NCBI RefSeq assembly: GCF_014646755.1
Contig: NZ_BMNW01000003.1
Coordinates: 372,001-436,000, forward strand
DNA length: 64,000 nucleotides
Direction of reading: 5' to 3'
From: Pseudomonas asuensis
Lineage (GTDB): Bacteria; Pseudomonadota; Gammaproteobacteria; Pseudomonadales; Pseudomonadaceae
Shown piece by piece: positions 1 through 9,014 of the stretch. Position 1 is the stretch's first letter; the number at the start of each line of letters is the position of its first letter. A program made the position numbers and the translations under genes. The notes under the pieces are model-generated. The model did not search any database. It had not been told where the DNA came from and worked only from the letters and a program-made list of their open reading frames with translations.

Positions 1-118
1 TTTCATCCCAGGTGTCGTATATGACGTTTACTTATGTCGCTCTCAGGGCAACCCCATTTTCGTCGCGCTTGAAGATAGAGCTAGTGCAGTGATGCCGTTT
101 TCAATAAGGGGACAAAGG

Positions 119-970
119 ATGCGAATGTTTCGAAAGGTAGTGGGCCTGAGTATAGGACTCTTCCTGTCGGCAGCAGCTAGTCTTGCCATAGCAGCGGCCA
201 AGCCAACAGTAACCATTGGCTATGTAGATGGATGGGCCGATAGCGTAGCGACCACCTTTACGGCGGCTGAGGTCATCCGGCATCAGCTTGGCTATGAAGT
301 CAAGCTGATGCCGGTGGCAGCAGGAATCATGTGGCAGGGCGTTGCACGCGGTAAGCTGGACGCCATGCTTTCGGCATGGTTACCGGGGACACATGGCTCC
401 TATTACGAGAAGATGAAAAACGAGGTTGCTGACCTGAAGGCCAATACGCCGGATGCCAAGATTGGTTTGATCGTTCCCGAGTACGTCAAAGCTTCCAGTA
501 TCACTGATCTTGTAGCGCAGAAAGGCGATTTTGGTGGACGCATCGTAGGTATTGATGCCGGCGCGGGCGTCATGATTAAAACCGATGAAGCAATCAAGGC
601 CTATAATCTGGATTACAAGCTGGTAGCCAGTTCAGGCAGCGGGATGATTGCTGAGCTGATACGTGCGGAGCGAGATCAGAAGCCAGTTGTTGTAACCGGT
701 TGGATTCCTCACTGGATGTTTGCCAAATGGAAACTGAAGTTTCTTGATGACCCCAAGGGAGTCTATGGCGGCTCCGAGCAGGTGCACACTATGGCTAATC
801 CCGAATTGGAAAAAAAGGCCAAGCCAGTATGGGATTTCCTGAAGAAGTTTTCCTGGCAGCCAGGAGAGGTCAATGAAGTTATGCTGGCTATTGAAGAAGG
901 CAAGAAGCCCGAGCAGGCTGCAAAGGACTGGTTGACGGCCCATCCTGATCGGGTGAAGAGCTGGCTGTAA
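119..970 (+). CDS. Glycine betaine-type ABC transporter substrate-binding protein (OpuAC/ProX family)
   Basis: A 283-residue periplasmic binding protein that should capture a quaternary ammonium osmoprotectant and hand it to a membrane ABC transporter. Residues 1 to about 27 form a signal peptide (positive n-region, hydrophobic core, AIAAA-type cleavage region). The mature part begins with a VTIGYVDGWADS segment and contains WQGVARGKLDAMLSAWLPGTH, WIPHWMF and a lysine-rich C-terminus, which together are typical of the OpuAC fold with its aromatic ligand cage. I chose the ATG at 119 because AAGGGG lies 7 bases upstream; upstream GTG/ATG codons at 89 and 92 lack a ribosome site. No permease or ATPase gene is adjacent on the right, so this is either an orphan binding protein or the last gene of an operon beginning outside the window. 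Betaine, choline and carnitine cannot be told apart here. Confidence 0.85.
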   Translation: MRMFRKVVGLSIGLFLSAAASLAIAAAKPTVTIGYVDGWADSVATTFTAAEVIRHQLGYEVKLMPVAAGIMWQGVARGKLDAMLSAWLPGTHGSYYEKMKNEVADLKANTPDAKIGLIVPEYVKASSITDLVAQKGDFGGRIVGIDAGAGVMIKTDEAIKAYNLDYKLVASSGSGMIAELIRAERDQKPVVVTGWIPHWMFAKWKLKFLDDPKGVYGGSEQVHTMANPELEKKAKPVWDFLKKFSWQPGEVNEVMLAIEEGKKPEQAAKDWLTAHPDRVKSWL

Positions 971-992
971 ATTGTTGACCTAAAAGAAAAGT

Positions 993-1017
993 GCCCCGCG
1001 ATGCGGGGCTTTTCTTT
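993..1017. terminator. Bidirectional intrinsic terminator
   Basis: GCCCCGC (993-999) pairs with GCGGGGC (1003-1009), followed by a T-rich tail on the plus strand and preceded by an A-rich stretch that gives U residues on the minus strand. It sits between the convergent binding-protein gene and the MaoC gene, whose stop codon lies in the tail. Confidence 0.85.
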
Positions 1018-1480
1018 AACCAATGGTCACCGGTGGTAGAGTGCTTAGCTCAATACTTAGCGCTCTTTTAGGGGCTAGGACTTCGGCCTCTCCATCGACA
1101 ACTTGCTCATCGTTCTGGTTGAAGACGCGTGTGGCCAGACGCACTCGATTCTTGGGCAGCTTTTCCAATACTTCGATTTCGATTTTTAGCGTATCACCCA
1201 GCTTTACGGCCTTGTTAAAGCTTAGGGTTTGTCCCAGGTAAATAGAGCCAGGACCAGGAAGCTCGCATGCAATAGCCGCACTGATCAGGGCGCCGCTCAG
1301 CATGCCGTGGGCGATACGCTCACGGAAAGCGCTTCTGGCAGCATAGTCAGCGTCCAGATGCACAGGGTTGCGGTCGCCGGAGAGTTCAGCAAACAGGAGT
1401 ACGTCGCGCTCTTCAATCACGCGAGTAACACAGGCTTTCTGGCCTACTTCCAAAGCTTCATATGGGATATTGTCGGTCAT
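1016..1480 (-). CDS. MaoC-like (R)-specific enoyl-CoA hydratase
   Basis: A 154-residue single hot-dog-fold protein of the MaoC/PhaJ family. Such enzymes hydrate trans-2-enoyl-CoA to (R)-3-hydroxyacyl-CoA and link fatty-acid oxidation to polyhydroxyalkanoate precursors. The hydratase motif is visible at about residues 34-45 (SGDRNPVHLDADYA, with the catalytic Asp and His) followed by AHGM near residue 58. Length fits PhaJ-type monofunctional proteins. The gene ends inside the shared terminator and is divergent from fadD across a 324-base spacer, so a link with acyl-CoA metabolism is plausible. In other pseudomonads I recall a MaoC-type gene near the fadD1/fadD2 pair, which supports the assignment. 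Substrate chain length cannot be read from the sequence. No strong ribosome site precedes the ATG. Confidence 0.85.
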   Translation of the reverse strand: MTDNIPYEALEVGQKACVTRVIEERDVLLFAELSGDRNPVHLDADYAARSAFRERIAHGMLSGALISAAIACELPGPGSIYLGQTLSFNKAVKLGDTLKIEIEVLEKLPKNRVRLATRVFNQNDEQVVDGEAEVLAPKRALSIELSTLPPVTIG

Positions 1481-1804
1481 GCTTAAAGATGGTCTCGTCT
1501 TCTGTTGTTACGATAGGGTAGGACGGATCTGACGTTATCGGTACCCGAAGTGAATAGTAGGGACGCCACTTTATAGGGATATGGCACGTTCTCTAGCATT
1601 TCAGTGGGTTATAAAGGAATATTGAAGACTAATCTGGTTAATTGATGTGACTGTAAATTAAGTTTTGGTCATTTTTGTTACCAGGAGTCCGCTTTTCGGT
1701 GCTGGTGGAGGCCTGCCAAAGCTGATAATCTCGGTACGCCTTCGTCGTAAGAGTGGGCGATACAATCACAACAAGATCACGTTGTCGCTTAGGAGTGGGC
1801 TTCC
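1481..1804. other. Divergent spacer between MaoC gene and fadD
   Basis: This 324-base spacer should hold the divergent promoters. The only element I can fix is the fadD ribosome site AGGAG around 1791. It is A+T-richer than its surroundings, and I see no credible small gene or clear palindrome in it. Confidence 0.5.
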
Positions 1805-3490
1805 ATGACCCCGAATTTCTGGAAGGACAAATATCCGGATGGTATCGCCTCCGAGATCGATCCTGATCGTTATCCTAATGTCCAGACGGTCCTCAGGGAA
1901 TCCTGCGAGCGTTTCGCCAACAAGATTGCCTTCAGCAATTTAGGGCAGACCCTTACCTACCGTGAGTTGTATGCCTTGTCTGGCCAATTCGCGACTTATT
2001 TGCAGAATCATACGGATCTTAAGCCAGGTGACAGGATCGCCATACAGCTTCCTAATGTCCTGCAGTATCCGGTTGCCGTCTTTGGTGCAATGCGGGCGGG
2101 CTTGATCGTTGTCAATACGAACCCGCTGTATACCGCACGTGAAATGCAGCATCAGTTCAAAGACGCCGGTGCGCTGGCCCTGGTTTGTCTGGCCAATATG
2201 GCCCACTTGGCCGAACAGGTTTTGCCTAACACACAGATCCGCCACGTTATTATCACGGAAGTGGGAGATCTGCTGCCGCCGCTTAAACGTCTGGTAGTCA
2301 ATAGCGTAGTCAAGTACGTCAAGAAAATAGTGCCAGCGTACCGACTTCCACAGGCAGTGAAGTTTACCACTGCGCTTACTAAGGGGCGTCAGGGTACGCT
2401 CAAGGAAAGTCAGCCGCACGGAGACGATGTCGCCGTACTGCAATACACCGGTGGCACGACGGGCATTGCCAAGGGCGCAATGCTGACGCACCGAAATCTG
2501 TTAGCCAATATGCTGCAGTGTCAGGTGTTGATGGCCTCGAACATGGAAGAAGGTTGTGAGATCGTCATTGCGCCTTTGCCGCTGTACCACATCTATGCCT
2601 TCACCTTTCACTGCATGGCCATGATGCTCTTGGGCAACCATAACGTACTGATCACCAATCCGCGCGACTTGCCCACAATGATCAAGGATTTGTCCAAGTG
2701 GAAGTTCACGGGATTCGTCGGGTTAAATACGTTATTCGTAGCATTGTGTAATAATGAAGCCTTCCGGGCATTGGATTTTTCTGCTCTGAAAGTAACGCTT
2801 TCAGGTGGTATGGCCTTGCAACATGCGGTGGCCGAACGTTGGGAGCAAGTTACAGGGTGTGGCGTCTGTGAAGGGTACGGCATGACTGAGACCAGTCCTG
2901 TTGTCAGTGTGAACCCTATCCAGCACCGACGTATTGGCACAATCGGAATTCCTGTGCCGTCCACAGACTGCAAAGTGGTCGATGAGGATGGTGTTGCCCA
3001 GCCGTTCGGACAGCCAGGCGAACTCTGTGTCCAGGGTCCTCAGGTCATGAAAGGCTATTGGAATCGGCCTGAGGCGACTGCTGAAGTATTAAACCCTGAG
3101 GGCTGGTTGCGCACAGGGGATATCGCCGTGATCGACCCGGATGGTTATATCCGGATTGTGGATCGCAAGAAAGACATGATCCTGGTATCCGGTTTTAACG
3201 TATATCCAAATGAGCTGGAGGATGTACTGGCTCAGCTGCCTGGCGTTCTACAGTGCGCCGCGATTGGTGTGCCGGACGAAAAGGCGGGCGAACAGATCAA
3301 AGTGTTTGTCGTGCCCAAGCCTGGCGCATCGCTGACAACCGAGCAAGTGCTCAAGCACATGCACGATAATCTGACGGGCTATAAACGACCCAGGCAGGTC
3401 GAGTTCCGAGACAGTCTGCCTACGACCAATGTCGGCAAGATTCTGCGCCGCGAATTGCGTGATGCCGAGCTGAAAAAGCTCAAGGCCTGA
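1805..3490 (+). CDS. fadD: Long-chain-fatty-acid--CoA ligase
   Basis: A 561-residue ANL-superfamily adenylating enzyme that activates long-chain fatty acids to acyl-CoA at the inner membrane before beta-oxidation. Signatures in order are the phosphate loop YTGGTTGIAKG at residues 214-224, GYGMTE at 357-362, the GWLRTGD hinge region near 433-439, and the C-terminal NVGKILRRE with the catalytic lysine near 545. Length matches Pseudomonas and E. coli FadD. AGGAG lies 9 bases before the ATG. A strong terminator follows 18 bases after the stop, so the gene is probably monocistronic. Pseudomonads such as P. aeruginosa usually carry two tandem copies (fadD1, fadD2) next to hrpA; only one is present here. 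Confidence 0.95.
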   Translation: MTPNFWKDKYPDGIASEIDPDRYPNVQTVLRESCERFANKIAFSNLGQTLTYRELYALSGQFATYLQNHTDLKPGDRIAIQLPNVLQYPVAVFGAMRAGLIVVNTNPLYTAREMQHQFKDAGALALVCLANMAHLAEQVLPNTQIRHVIITEVGDLLPPLKRLVVNSVVKYVKKIVPAYRLPQAVKFTTALTKGRQGTLKESQPHGDDVAVLQYTGGTTGIAKGAMLTHRNLLANMLQCQVLMASNMEEGCEIVIAPLPLYHIYAFTFHCMAMMLLGNHNVLITNPRDLPTMIKDLSKWKFTGFVGLNTLFVALCNNEAFRALDFSALKVTLSGGMALQHAVAERWEQVTGCGVCEGYGMTETSPVVSVNPIQHRRIGTIGIPVPSTDCKVVDEDGVAQPFGQPGELCVQGPQVMKGYWNRPEATAEVLNPEGWLRTGDIAVIDPDGYIRIVDRKKDMILVSGFNVYPNELEDVLAQLPGVLQCAAIGVPDEKAGEQIKVFVVPKPGASLTTEQVLKHMHDNLTGYKRPRQVEFRDSLPTTNVGKILRRELRDAELKKLKA

Positions 3491-3508
3491 TCGGCTTTTC
3501 CTGCACAG

Positions 3509-3538
3509 AGCCCCGACTTTCGGGGCTTTGTCGTTTTC
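3509..3538 (+). terminator. Intrinsic terminator of fadD
   Basis: AGCCCCG (3509-3515) pairs with CGGGGCT (3521-3527) around a five-base loop and is followed by a T-rich tract. Confidence 0.85.
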
Positions 3539-3651
3539 GTTTGGGCAAATCTGCGACAATTGCCCATCTCTCTTTATAAAGGCGCCTGGGCTGGCGCGAA
3601 CCGAGCCGGCCTTGCAGGTTCCTATTTGAAATGGTTGCCATATAGCACTCA

Positions 3652-6600
3652 ATGACTGAGCTAACATCGTCTTTTGAACAACTTTCCAAGCGCCTTGATC
3701 AAGCCTTTACTGCGGATCGGCACCGTTTGCGTCGCCAATTGGGGGACTTGCGTAAACAGCCCGATGAAGCCCGGCTAGCGCAATGGACGGAGCGCTTTCA
3801 GGCGTCCTGCGCGAAGGTGGAGGCCCGTCGCGCAAGCGTTCCGGCCATGCGTTACGACGACAATTTGCCCATCGCCGCTAAGCGTGAAGAGATCAAGGCA
3901 GCGCTTGAAAAGCATCAGGTTGTCGTGATCGCCGGGGAGACTGGTTCAGGCAAGACTACCCAGTTACCCAAGATCTGCTTGGAAATTGGCCGGGGTATTC
4001 ATGGCTTGATTGGCCATACCCAGCCACGGCGTCTGGCGGCACGTAGCGTGGCCAGCCGTGTGGCCGAAGAGATCGGCACGCCCCTGGGCGAACTTGTCGG
4101 TTATCAGGTGCGTTTTGAGGATCAGTCCAATGAACGCAGCCTGATCAAGCTGATGACTGACGGCATCCTCCTGGCTGAAACCCAGCATGACCGTTACTTT
4201 GAGCGCTATGACACGATTATTGTCGACGAGGCGCATGAACGTAGTCTGAATATCGATTTTCTGCTGGGCTTTCTTAAAACCTTGCTGCCACGGCGTCCGG
4301 ATCTCAAGCTGATCATTACGTCAGCGACTATTGATCTGGAAAGATTTTCCAAGCATTTCGGTAATGCGCCTATCGTGGAAGTGTCTGGGCGGACCTATCC
4401 GGTCGAGACCTGGTATCGTCCTCTTGCAGCAGAAACCGACGAGGATGGCGAGCGCCTGGAAGAAGATCTCAGTGTCGATCAGGGCATTCTGGCGGCGCTG
4501 GATGAGTTAGAGGCCTATGAGCGCAGTGAGCATAAGCGGCCTGGTGACGTACTGGTCTTTTTGCCAGGAGAGCGTGAAATCCGTGATGCGGCCGAGGTGC
4601 TGCGTAAAGCCAACCTCAAGCATACGGAAATCCTGCCGCTGTATGCTCGACTGACACCCGCCGAGCAGCAGAAAATCTTTCAATCTCACCCCGGACGGCG
4701 TGTCGTGCTGGCTACCAACGTGGCAGAAACATCATTGACCGTCCCGGGCATTCGTTACGTGATCGACAGCGGTACTGCCCGTATCAGTCGATACAGTTAT
4801 AGGGCCAAGGTCCAGCGCCTACCCATCGAGGCCGTTTCCCAGGCCAGTGCCAATCAACGTAAAGGCCGTTGTGGCCGGGTCGAGCCGGGTATCTGCATCC
4901 GCCTGTATAGCGAGGCTGACTTTCTCTCGCGTCCGGCCTTTACAGACCCTGAGATTTTACGAACTAACCTAGCGGCAGTCATTCTTCAGATGCTGCACCT
5001 GCGGCTTGGACGGATCGAAGACTTCCCGTTCATCGAGCCACCAGATGGCAAGGCGATCAAGGATGGCTTCACGCTGCTTCAGGAATTGTCCGCCGTTACG
5101 AATCAGGGGCAGCTGACGGCGCTGGGGCGTCAATTGGCACGTTTACCTATCGATCCACGGATGGGCCGAATGCTGCTGGAGGCGGCAGAGCAGGGTAGTC
5201 TTTCTGACGTTCTGATCGTGGCCAGTGCGCTGTCCGTACAGGATCCTCGTGATCGCCCGGCAGAGCGCCAGCAGGCGGCTGATCAGGCTCATGCCCAATG
5301 GAAAGATCCCGATTCTGACTTTGGAGCACTGATTAAACTCTGGCACGGCTTTGAGGAGCAGCGTCAGGCATTAGGCTCAAATGCCCTCCGTAGTTGGTGC
5401 CGCAAGAACTTCCTCAACTACTTGCGCCTGCGCGAGTGGCGGGATGCGCATCGCCAACTTACCCTGATCTGCCGAGAGCTTAAACTTAAGAGCAAGCCTG
5501 CTACCGTACAGCCTGTCGTTCAGGCTCCAGTGTCTGAGGAGGTTTCACCCTCTACTGACAAGAAGGTTAATACCAAGGCTGCTCTGCAGGCCGAGGCCGC
5601 TGAGGCCGCGCAGCGCGCAAAAAGCTATGCCTCAGTACACAAGGCAATTCTGTCAGGTCTTTTGAGCCAGATCGGTAACAAGACGGAGGAGGGGGACTTC
5701 CAAGGGGCTCGCCAGCGACGCTTTTGGGTTCACCCGTCCAGTGTCATTGGCCGTAAGAAGCCCAACTGGGTAATGGCAGCCGAACTGGTCGAAACGACAA
5801 AGCTGTTTGCGCGTATGGTGGCAAAGATCGACGCGGACTGGATCGAGCCGCTGGCGCGTCATCTCACCAAGGCTAATTACTTTGAGCCACACTGGGAGAA
5901 GCGTCGGGGGCAAGTGATTGCCTATGAGCAGATTACGCTCTATGGGCTGATTATTGTGGCGAAACGTCCTGTCCATTATGGGCCTATTGACCCTGTTGTT
6001 TCTCGGGAGCTGTTTATTCGCGAAGGCTTGGTACGAGGCGAAATTCAGTCGCGTGCAAAGTCCTTGAGCGCCAACCGGCAACTGCTGGAGCGGCTCGATG
6101 AGTTGGAGGCAAAAGCCCGTCGTCGTGACATTCTGGCCGATGAGGAGACGTTGTTTGACTATTACGCCGCTCGTTTGCCAGCAGATATCTACCAGACCGC
6201 GACTTTTGATAGCTGGTACAAGCGAGAGAGCGCTAAAGATCCACAACTGCTGATTATGCGTGAGGAAGATGTACTGGCCCGTGAGGCCAGCGAAGTTACC
6301 GCAGCGCAGTATCCGGATACGTTAAGGATCGGCGATTTGCAGTTACCGCTAACGTACGAGTTCGATCCTACTCATCCTCGCGATGGGGTTACTCTGCGTG
6401 TACCCGCACCGTTGTTATCGCAATTACCGCCGGAGCGGCTGGAGTGGCTTGTTCCTGGGCTCTTGTACGACAAGGCCGTAGCCTTAGTGCGCAACCTGCC
6501 CAAAGCCATTCGTAAGAACTTTGTTCCGGTTCCAGATTTCGTCAAGGCAGCTCTGACCAAAGTCACGTTTGGGCAGGGATCGTTGTACGAAAGTTTGGGC

Positions 6601-7680
6601 AGAGAGTTGCTACGCATGACGGGCGCGCGGATATCCGAGGACGCTTGGCCGGAGGCCGCCAACTTACTTGACCGGCACCTTCGCATGAACATCGAAGTGG
6701 TTGATGCCAACGGTAAGTACTTGGGCGAGGGGCGTGACTTGGCAGAGCTGACGGCCCGCTTTGCCGAGGCCAGCCAGGCGGCCCTGGCTGTTCCCCAGCA
6801 AAAGACTGAACAGCAGAAACCTGTTGAGGCCAAGGCCTTTGCTGCCGTTCCGCAGCAGACCCAACAAAAGATTGCCGGTCTTTCCATGACGGTCTATCCG
6901 GCGCTGGTGGAGGAGAATGGAGTAGTCAAGGAAGGGCGGTTCTCGACCCAGTCGGAAGCTGAATTCCAGCATCGTCGGGCGTTACAACGGCTCCTCCTGC
7001 AGCAGTTGAGTGATCAGGCCAAGTTTCTTCGTAATAAGTTACCTGGACTCACCGAGCTGGGATTGCTCTATAGGGATCTTGGTCGTATTGACTCACTGGT
7101 CGAGGATATTCTTCTGACCAGTCTTGATAGCTGCATTCTCGATGGCGAACAACCACTGCCCCGAAATGGCGCTGCCTTGGCTTCGTTGGCAGAAAAAAAG
7201 AGAGGCGGGTTGAGTGAGCATGCGGAACGTACTGCACGGTTAGTACTGGAGATTCTCAAGCAGTGGCATGCCTTGCAAAAGCGTTTCAAAGGCAAGATTG
7301 ATCTGGCTCAAGCTATGGCGCTTAACGACATCAAACAACAGCTGAGCGCGTTGATTTACCCAGGGTTTGTTCGTGAAACGCCTCCAGAGTGGCTTAAGGA
7401 ATACCCACGCTACCTCAAAGCGGTTGATCAACGTTTGGACAAGGTCGGGTCACAGGTTCAGCGTGATCGGGTATGGACCGGCGAATTGGCTGGTTACTGG
7501 GAACAGTACAAGGCCAGGGCTGCCAAGCATGCTCAAGAAGGCAAGCATGACGAAAACTTGGTCATGTACCGCTGGATGCTGGAGGAGTATCGAGTATCGC
7601 TGTTTGCTCAACAGCTAGGTACGCAGATGCCTGTTTCCGATAAGCGTTTAAGCAAGCAATGGCAATCCGTAGAGGCGTAG
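3652..7680 (+). CDS. hrpA: ATP-dependent RNA helicase HrpA (DEAH box)
   Basis: A 1342-residue superfamily-2 DEAH helicase, close to the usual bacterial HrpA length. Walker A GETGSGKTT is at residues 95-103, the DEAH box at 192-195 in the context IIVDEAHERS, and motif III SAT at 224-226. The helicase C lobe, with NVAETSLTVPGIRYVIDSG and the QRKGRCGR motif VI, follows, then HA2/OB-type domains. The C-terminal half from about residue 780 carries the DUF3418-type extension typical of HrpA. Two low-complexity Ala/Lys/Gln-rich linkers (about residues 620-660 and 1040-1080) probably separate domains. HrpA acts on RNA and has been linked to mRNA processing and ribosome rescue in E. coli. The ATG has only weak ribosome-site support, and a downstream start is possible but less likely because residues 20-60 look conserved. 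Confidence 0.96.
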   Translation: MTELTSSFEQLSKRLDQAFTADRHRLRRQLGDLRKQPDEARLAQWTERFQASCAKVEARRASVPAMRYDDNLPIAAKREEIKAALEKHQVVVIAGETGSGKTTQLPKICLEIGRGIHGLIGHTQPRRLAARSVASRVAEEIGTPLGELVGYQVRFEDQSNERSLIKLMTDGILLAETQHDRYFERYDTIIVDEAHERSLNIDFLLGFLKTLLPRRPDLKLIITSATIDLERFSKHFGNAPIVEVSGRTYPVETWYRPLAAETDEDGERLEEDLSVDQGILAALDELEAYERSEHKRPGDVLVFLPGEREIRDAAEVLRKANLKHTEILPLYARLTPAEQQKIFQSHPGRRVVLATNVAETSLTVPGIRYVIDSGTARISRYSYRAKVQRLPIEAVSQASANQRKGRCGRVEPGICIRLYSEADFLSRPAFTDPEILRTNLAAVILQMLHLRLGRIEDFPFIEPPDGKAIKDGFTLLQELSAVTNQGQLTALGRQLARLPIDPRMGRMLLEAAEQGSLSDVLIVASALSVQDPRDRPAERQQAADQAHAQWKDPDSDFGALIKLWHGFEEQRQALGSNALRSWCRKNFLNYLRLREWRDAHRQLTLICRELKLKSKPATVQPVVQAPVSEEVSPSTDKKVNTKAALQAEAAEAAQRAKSYASVHKAILSGLLSQIGNKTEEGDFQGARQRRFWVHPSSVIGRKKPNWVMAAELVETTKLFARMVAKIDADWIEPLARHLTKANYFEPHWEKRRGQVIAYEQITLYGLIIVAKRPVHYGPIDPVVSRELFIREGLVRGEIQSRAKSLSANRQLLERLDELEAKARRRDILADEETLFDYYAARLPADIYQTATFDSWYKRESAKDPQLLIMREEDVLAREASEVTAAQYPDTLRIGDLQLPLTYEFDPTHPRDGVTLRVPAPLLSQLPPERLEWLVPGLLYDKAVALVRNLPKAIRKNFVPVPDFVKAALTKVTFGQGSLYESLGRELLRMTGARISEDAWPEAANLLDRHLRMNIEVVDANGKYLGEGRDLAELTARFAEASQAALAVPQQKTEQQKPVEAKAFAAVPQQTQQKIAGLSMTVYPALVEENGVVKEGRFSTQSEAEFQHRRALQRLLLQQLSDQAKFLRNKLPGLTELGLLYRDLGRIDSLVEDILLTSLDSCILDGEQPLPRNGAALASLAEKKRGGLSEHAERTARLVLEILKQWHALQKRFKGKIDLAQAMALNDIKQQLSALIYPGFVRETPPEWLKEYPRYLKAVDQRLDKVGSQVQRDRVWTGELAGYWEQYKARAAKHAQEGKHDENLVMYRWMLEEYRVSLFAQQLGTQMPVSDKRLSKQWQSVEA

Positions 7681-7694
7681 CTTTCTCAATGGAT

Positions 7695-7719
7695 AAAGGG
7701 TTGAGCCCCTCAACCCTTT
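7695..7719. terminator. Hairpin between convergent genes
   Basis: A perfect ten-base stem (AAAGGGTTGA at 7695-7704 with TCAACCCTTT at 7710-7719) lies between the stops of hrpA and the converging YiiX-like gene. It has no real U-tract, so its terminator role is inferred from position and stem strength. Confidence 0.55.
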
Positions 7720-7726
7720 GCGCCAG

Positions 7727-8344
7727 TCATTGACGATAAATCCATTTAAGGCCTGGATATTCTACGAATGCCTGAGGAAACAGATAGTCACCTCGGAATA
7801 CAGGAGCATTCAGGCTTGTCCAGCGGGGCATAAAGGACGGTAATTGGGTTGTAATGGCTTCTGCTAACAGTGTCGTGCAGTACAGATGCGGCTTATCACG
7901 CGGCTCAAGGACAAAGCTCCGCCCCAAGGCACCTTGCAGATATTGGGCAATACGCTCCTTTTGTTCGCCACTCAAAAAGTCTGGGCGCGCCACTGCAAAA
8001 TGCTTTGCCATTTCAGGCTTCAGGAAGTCCTCAAGGGGTGTAAGCAATACTTGGTTCAAATGCCTTGGGTCGTCGTCCGTCGTAGCATGAATAACCAAAA
8101 CCGCGGGATTTGTGGCAACGACCATGCCTATATGGGAGAACTCGCCCCCACTTACTCTCTCTACAATACGGCTGTCTGTCGACGTCCCCAGGCGAAATAA
8201 CCAGTCGCCTACTGCCAATAAGGATGGATCCAAGCGTTGCGCGGAAGGTGGAGCAAGTGTCTCTGTTAGACGAGTGCTATAGACGGCCATAGCCAGGCCG
8301 ATACAGACAAGGGCTGCCAGAGCCCAGCGACATAAGACGCTCAT
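7727..8344 (-). CDS. YiiX/YebB-like permuted NlpC/P60 papain-fold protein
   Basis: A 205-residue exported or membrane-anchored protein with a hydrophobic segment at residues 5-24. The body resembles the circularly permuted NlpC/P60 family (YiiX/YebB-like). It starts with a GDWLFR strand, followed by the motif FSHIGMV with the active-site His near residue 71, and late in the chain LYCTTLLAEA with the candidate catalytic Cys near residue 155. In permuted members the His precedes the Cys, as seen here. These proteins are thought to be cysteine amidases or acyltransferases acting on peptidoglycan or lipid substrates; the actual substrate is unknown. It is transcribed toward hrpA and is separated from the upstream lipoprotein gene by a terminator, so it probably has its own promoter. 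No clear ribosome site is visible before the ATG. Confidence 0.75.
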   Translation of the reverse strand: MSVLCRWALAALVCIGLAMAVYSTRLTETLAPPSAQRLDPSLLAVGDWLFRLGTSTDSRIVERVSGGEFSHIGMVVATNPAVLVIHATTDDDPRHLNQVLLTPLEDFLKPEMAKHFAVARPDFLSGEQKERIAQYLQGALGRSFVLEPRDKPHLYCTTLLAEAITTQLPSFMPRWTSLNAPVFRGDYLFPQAFVEYPGLKWIYRQ

Positions 8345-8357
8345 AGGTCAAATAAAC

Positions 8358-8388
8358 AAAGGCTTCATCTGATAATGATGAAGCCTTT
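8358..8388 (-). terminator. Intrinsic terminator of the DUF4878-like lipoprotein gene
   Basis: A perfect 12-base stem (AAAGGCTTCATC at 8358-8369 with GATGAAGCCTTT at 8377-8388). Read on the minus strand it runs into TTTGTTTATTT directly after the lipoprotein gene. Confidence 0.85.
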
Positions 8389-8394
8389 ATCTCA

Positions 8395-8796
8395 TCAGAT
8401 CTCGATCTTCCAGTTGCCGTTGCTTTGGATCAAGTTGGTCTTTTCTGTATGAGTTTTGCCGTCCTTGTTAAAGGTAACCGTTACGCTTACGTGGGCGTGA
8501 GTCTTGTCATCGTTATAAGTCGGTTCTTCAGCCTTTATGTTCTTGATGCCGCCCAGGGATTCAGCTTGCTTGGCCTTTTCCGTCAGTACCATTTGAAACT
8601 TGCCACGAACAAAACCCTTGGCGTTTGCGTCAGCATCCTTGGGAACATCGATCAGATCCATCATGGTGTCCAAGTCTTGAGCATAGGCCGCTTTAATAAA
8701 GCGCTCTGCGACACTTTCCGGCGTATTGTCATCAGAGCAGGCCGCTAGAAAAGAGGCGATAAAAATCAGTGCAAACCATCGTTTGATAAGAAACAT
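8395..8796 (-). CDS. Small lipoprotein, DUF4878-like
   Basis: A 133-residue lipoprotein precursor. The N-terminus MFLIKRWFALIFIASFLAAC carries a charged start, a hydrophobic core and a lipobox with the lipidated Cys at residue 20. The mature part begins TPESVAERFIKAAYAQDLDTMMDL, which is the helix at the front of DUF4878/NTF2-like domains, and ends in beta strands with THTEKTNLIQSNGNWKIEI. Proteins of this type are small envelope lipoproteins without known catalytic function. I start at the ATG at 8796, preceded by AAAGGA on the minus strand, rather than at a longer reading that adds 19 residues without a ribosome site and hides the signal peptide. Confidence 0.75.
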   Translation of the reverse strand: MFLIKRWFALIFIASFLAACSDDNTPESVAERFIKAAYAQDLDTMMDLIDVPKDADANAKGFVRGKFQMVLTEKAKQAESLGGIKNIKAEEPTYNDDKTHAHVSVTVTFNKDGKTHTEKTNLIQSNGNWKIEI

Positions 8797-9014
8797 ATGA
8801 AATCCTTTTCGTAAATCAGTGGTTGGATATCCAGGGCGGCGGATTTTACCCAATCATGTCTTCGCTCGATGAGAGGTAATCGTGGTTTAGCGGCACGCCT
8901 ATAGACCGCCGATGCTTGAAAGCCGATTTGCGGGCAATAAGAGCTACTGGGCTGCTCACTCATGGCTACGTGACAGACGTAAAATTTGCTCTGGCCAATA
9001 AACGGAGTGTGGCT

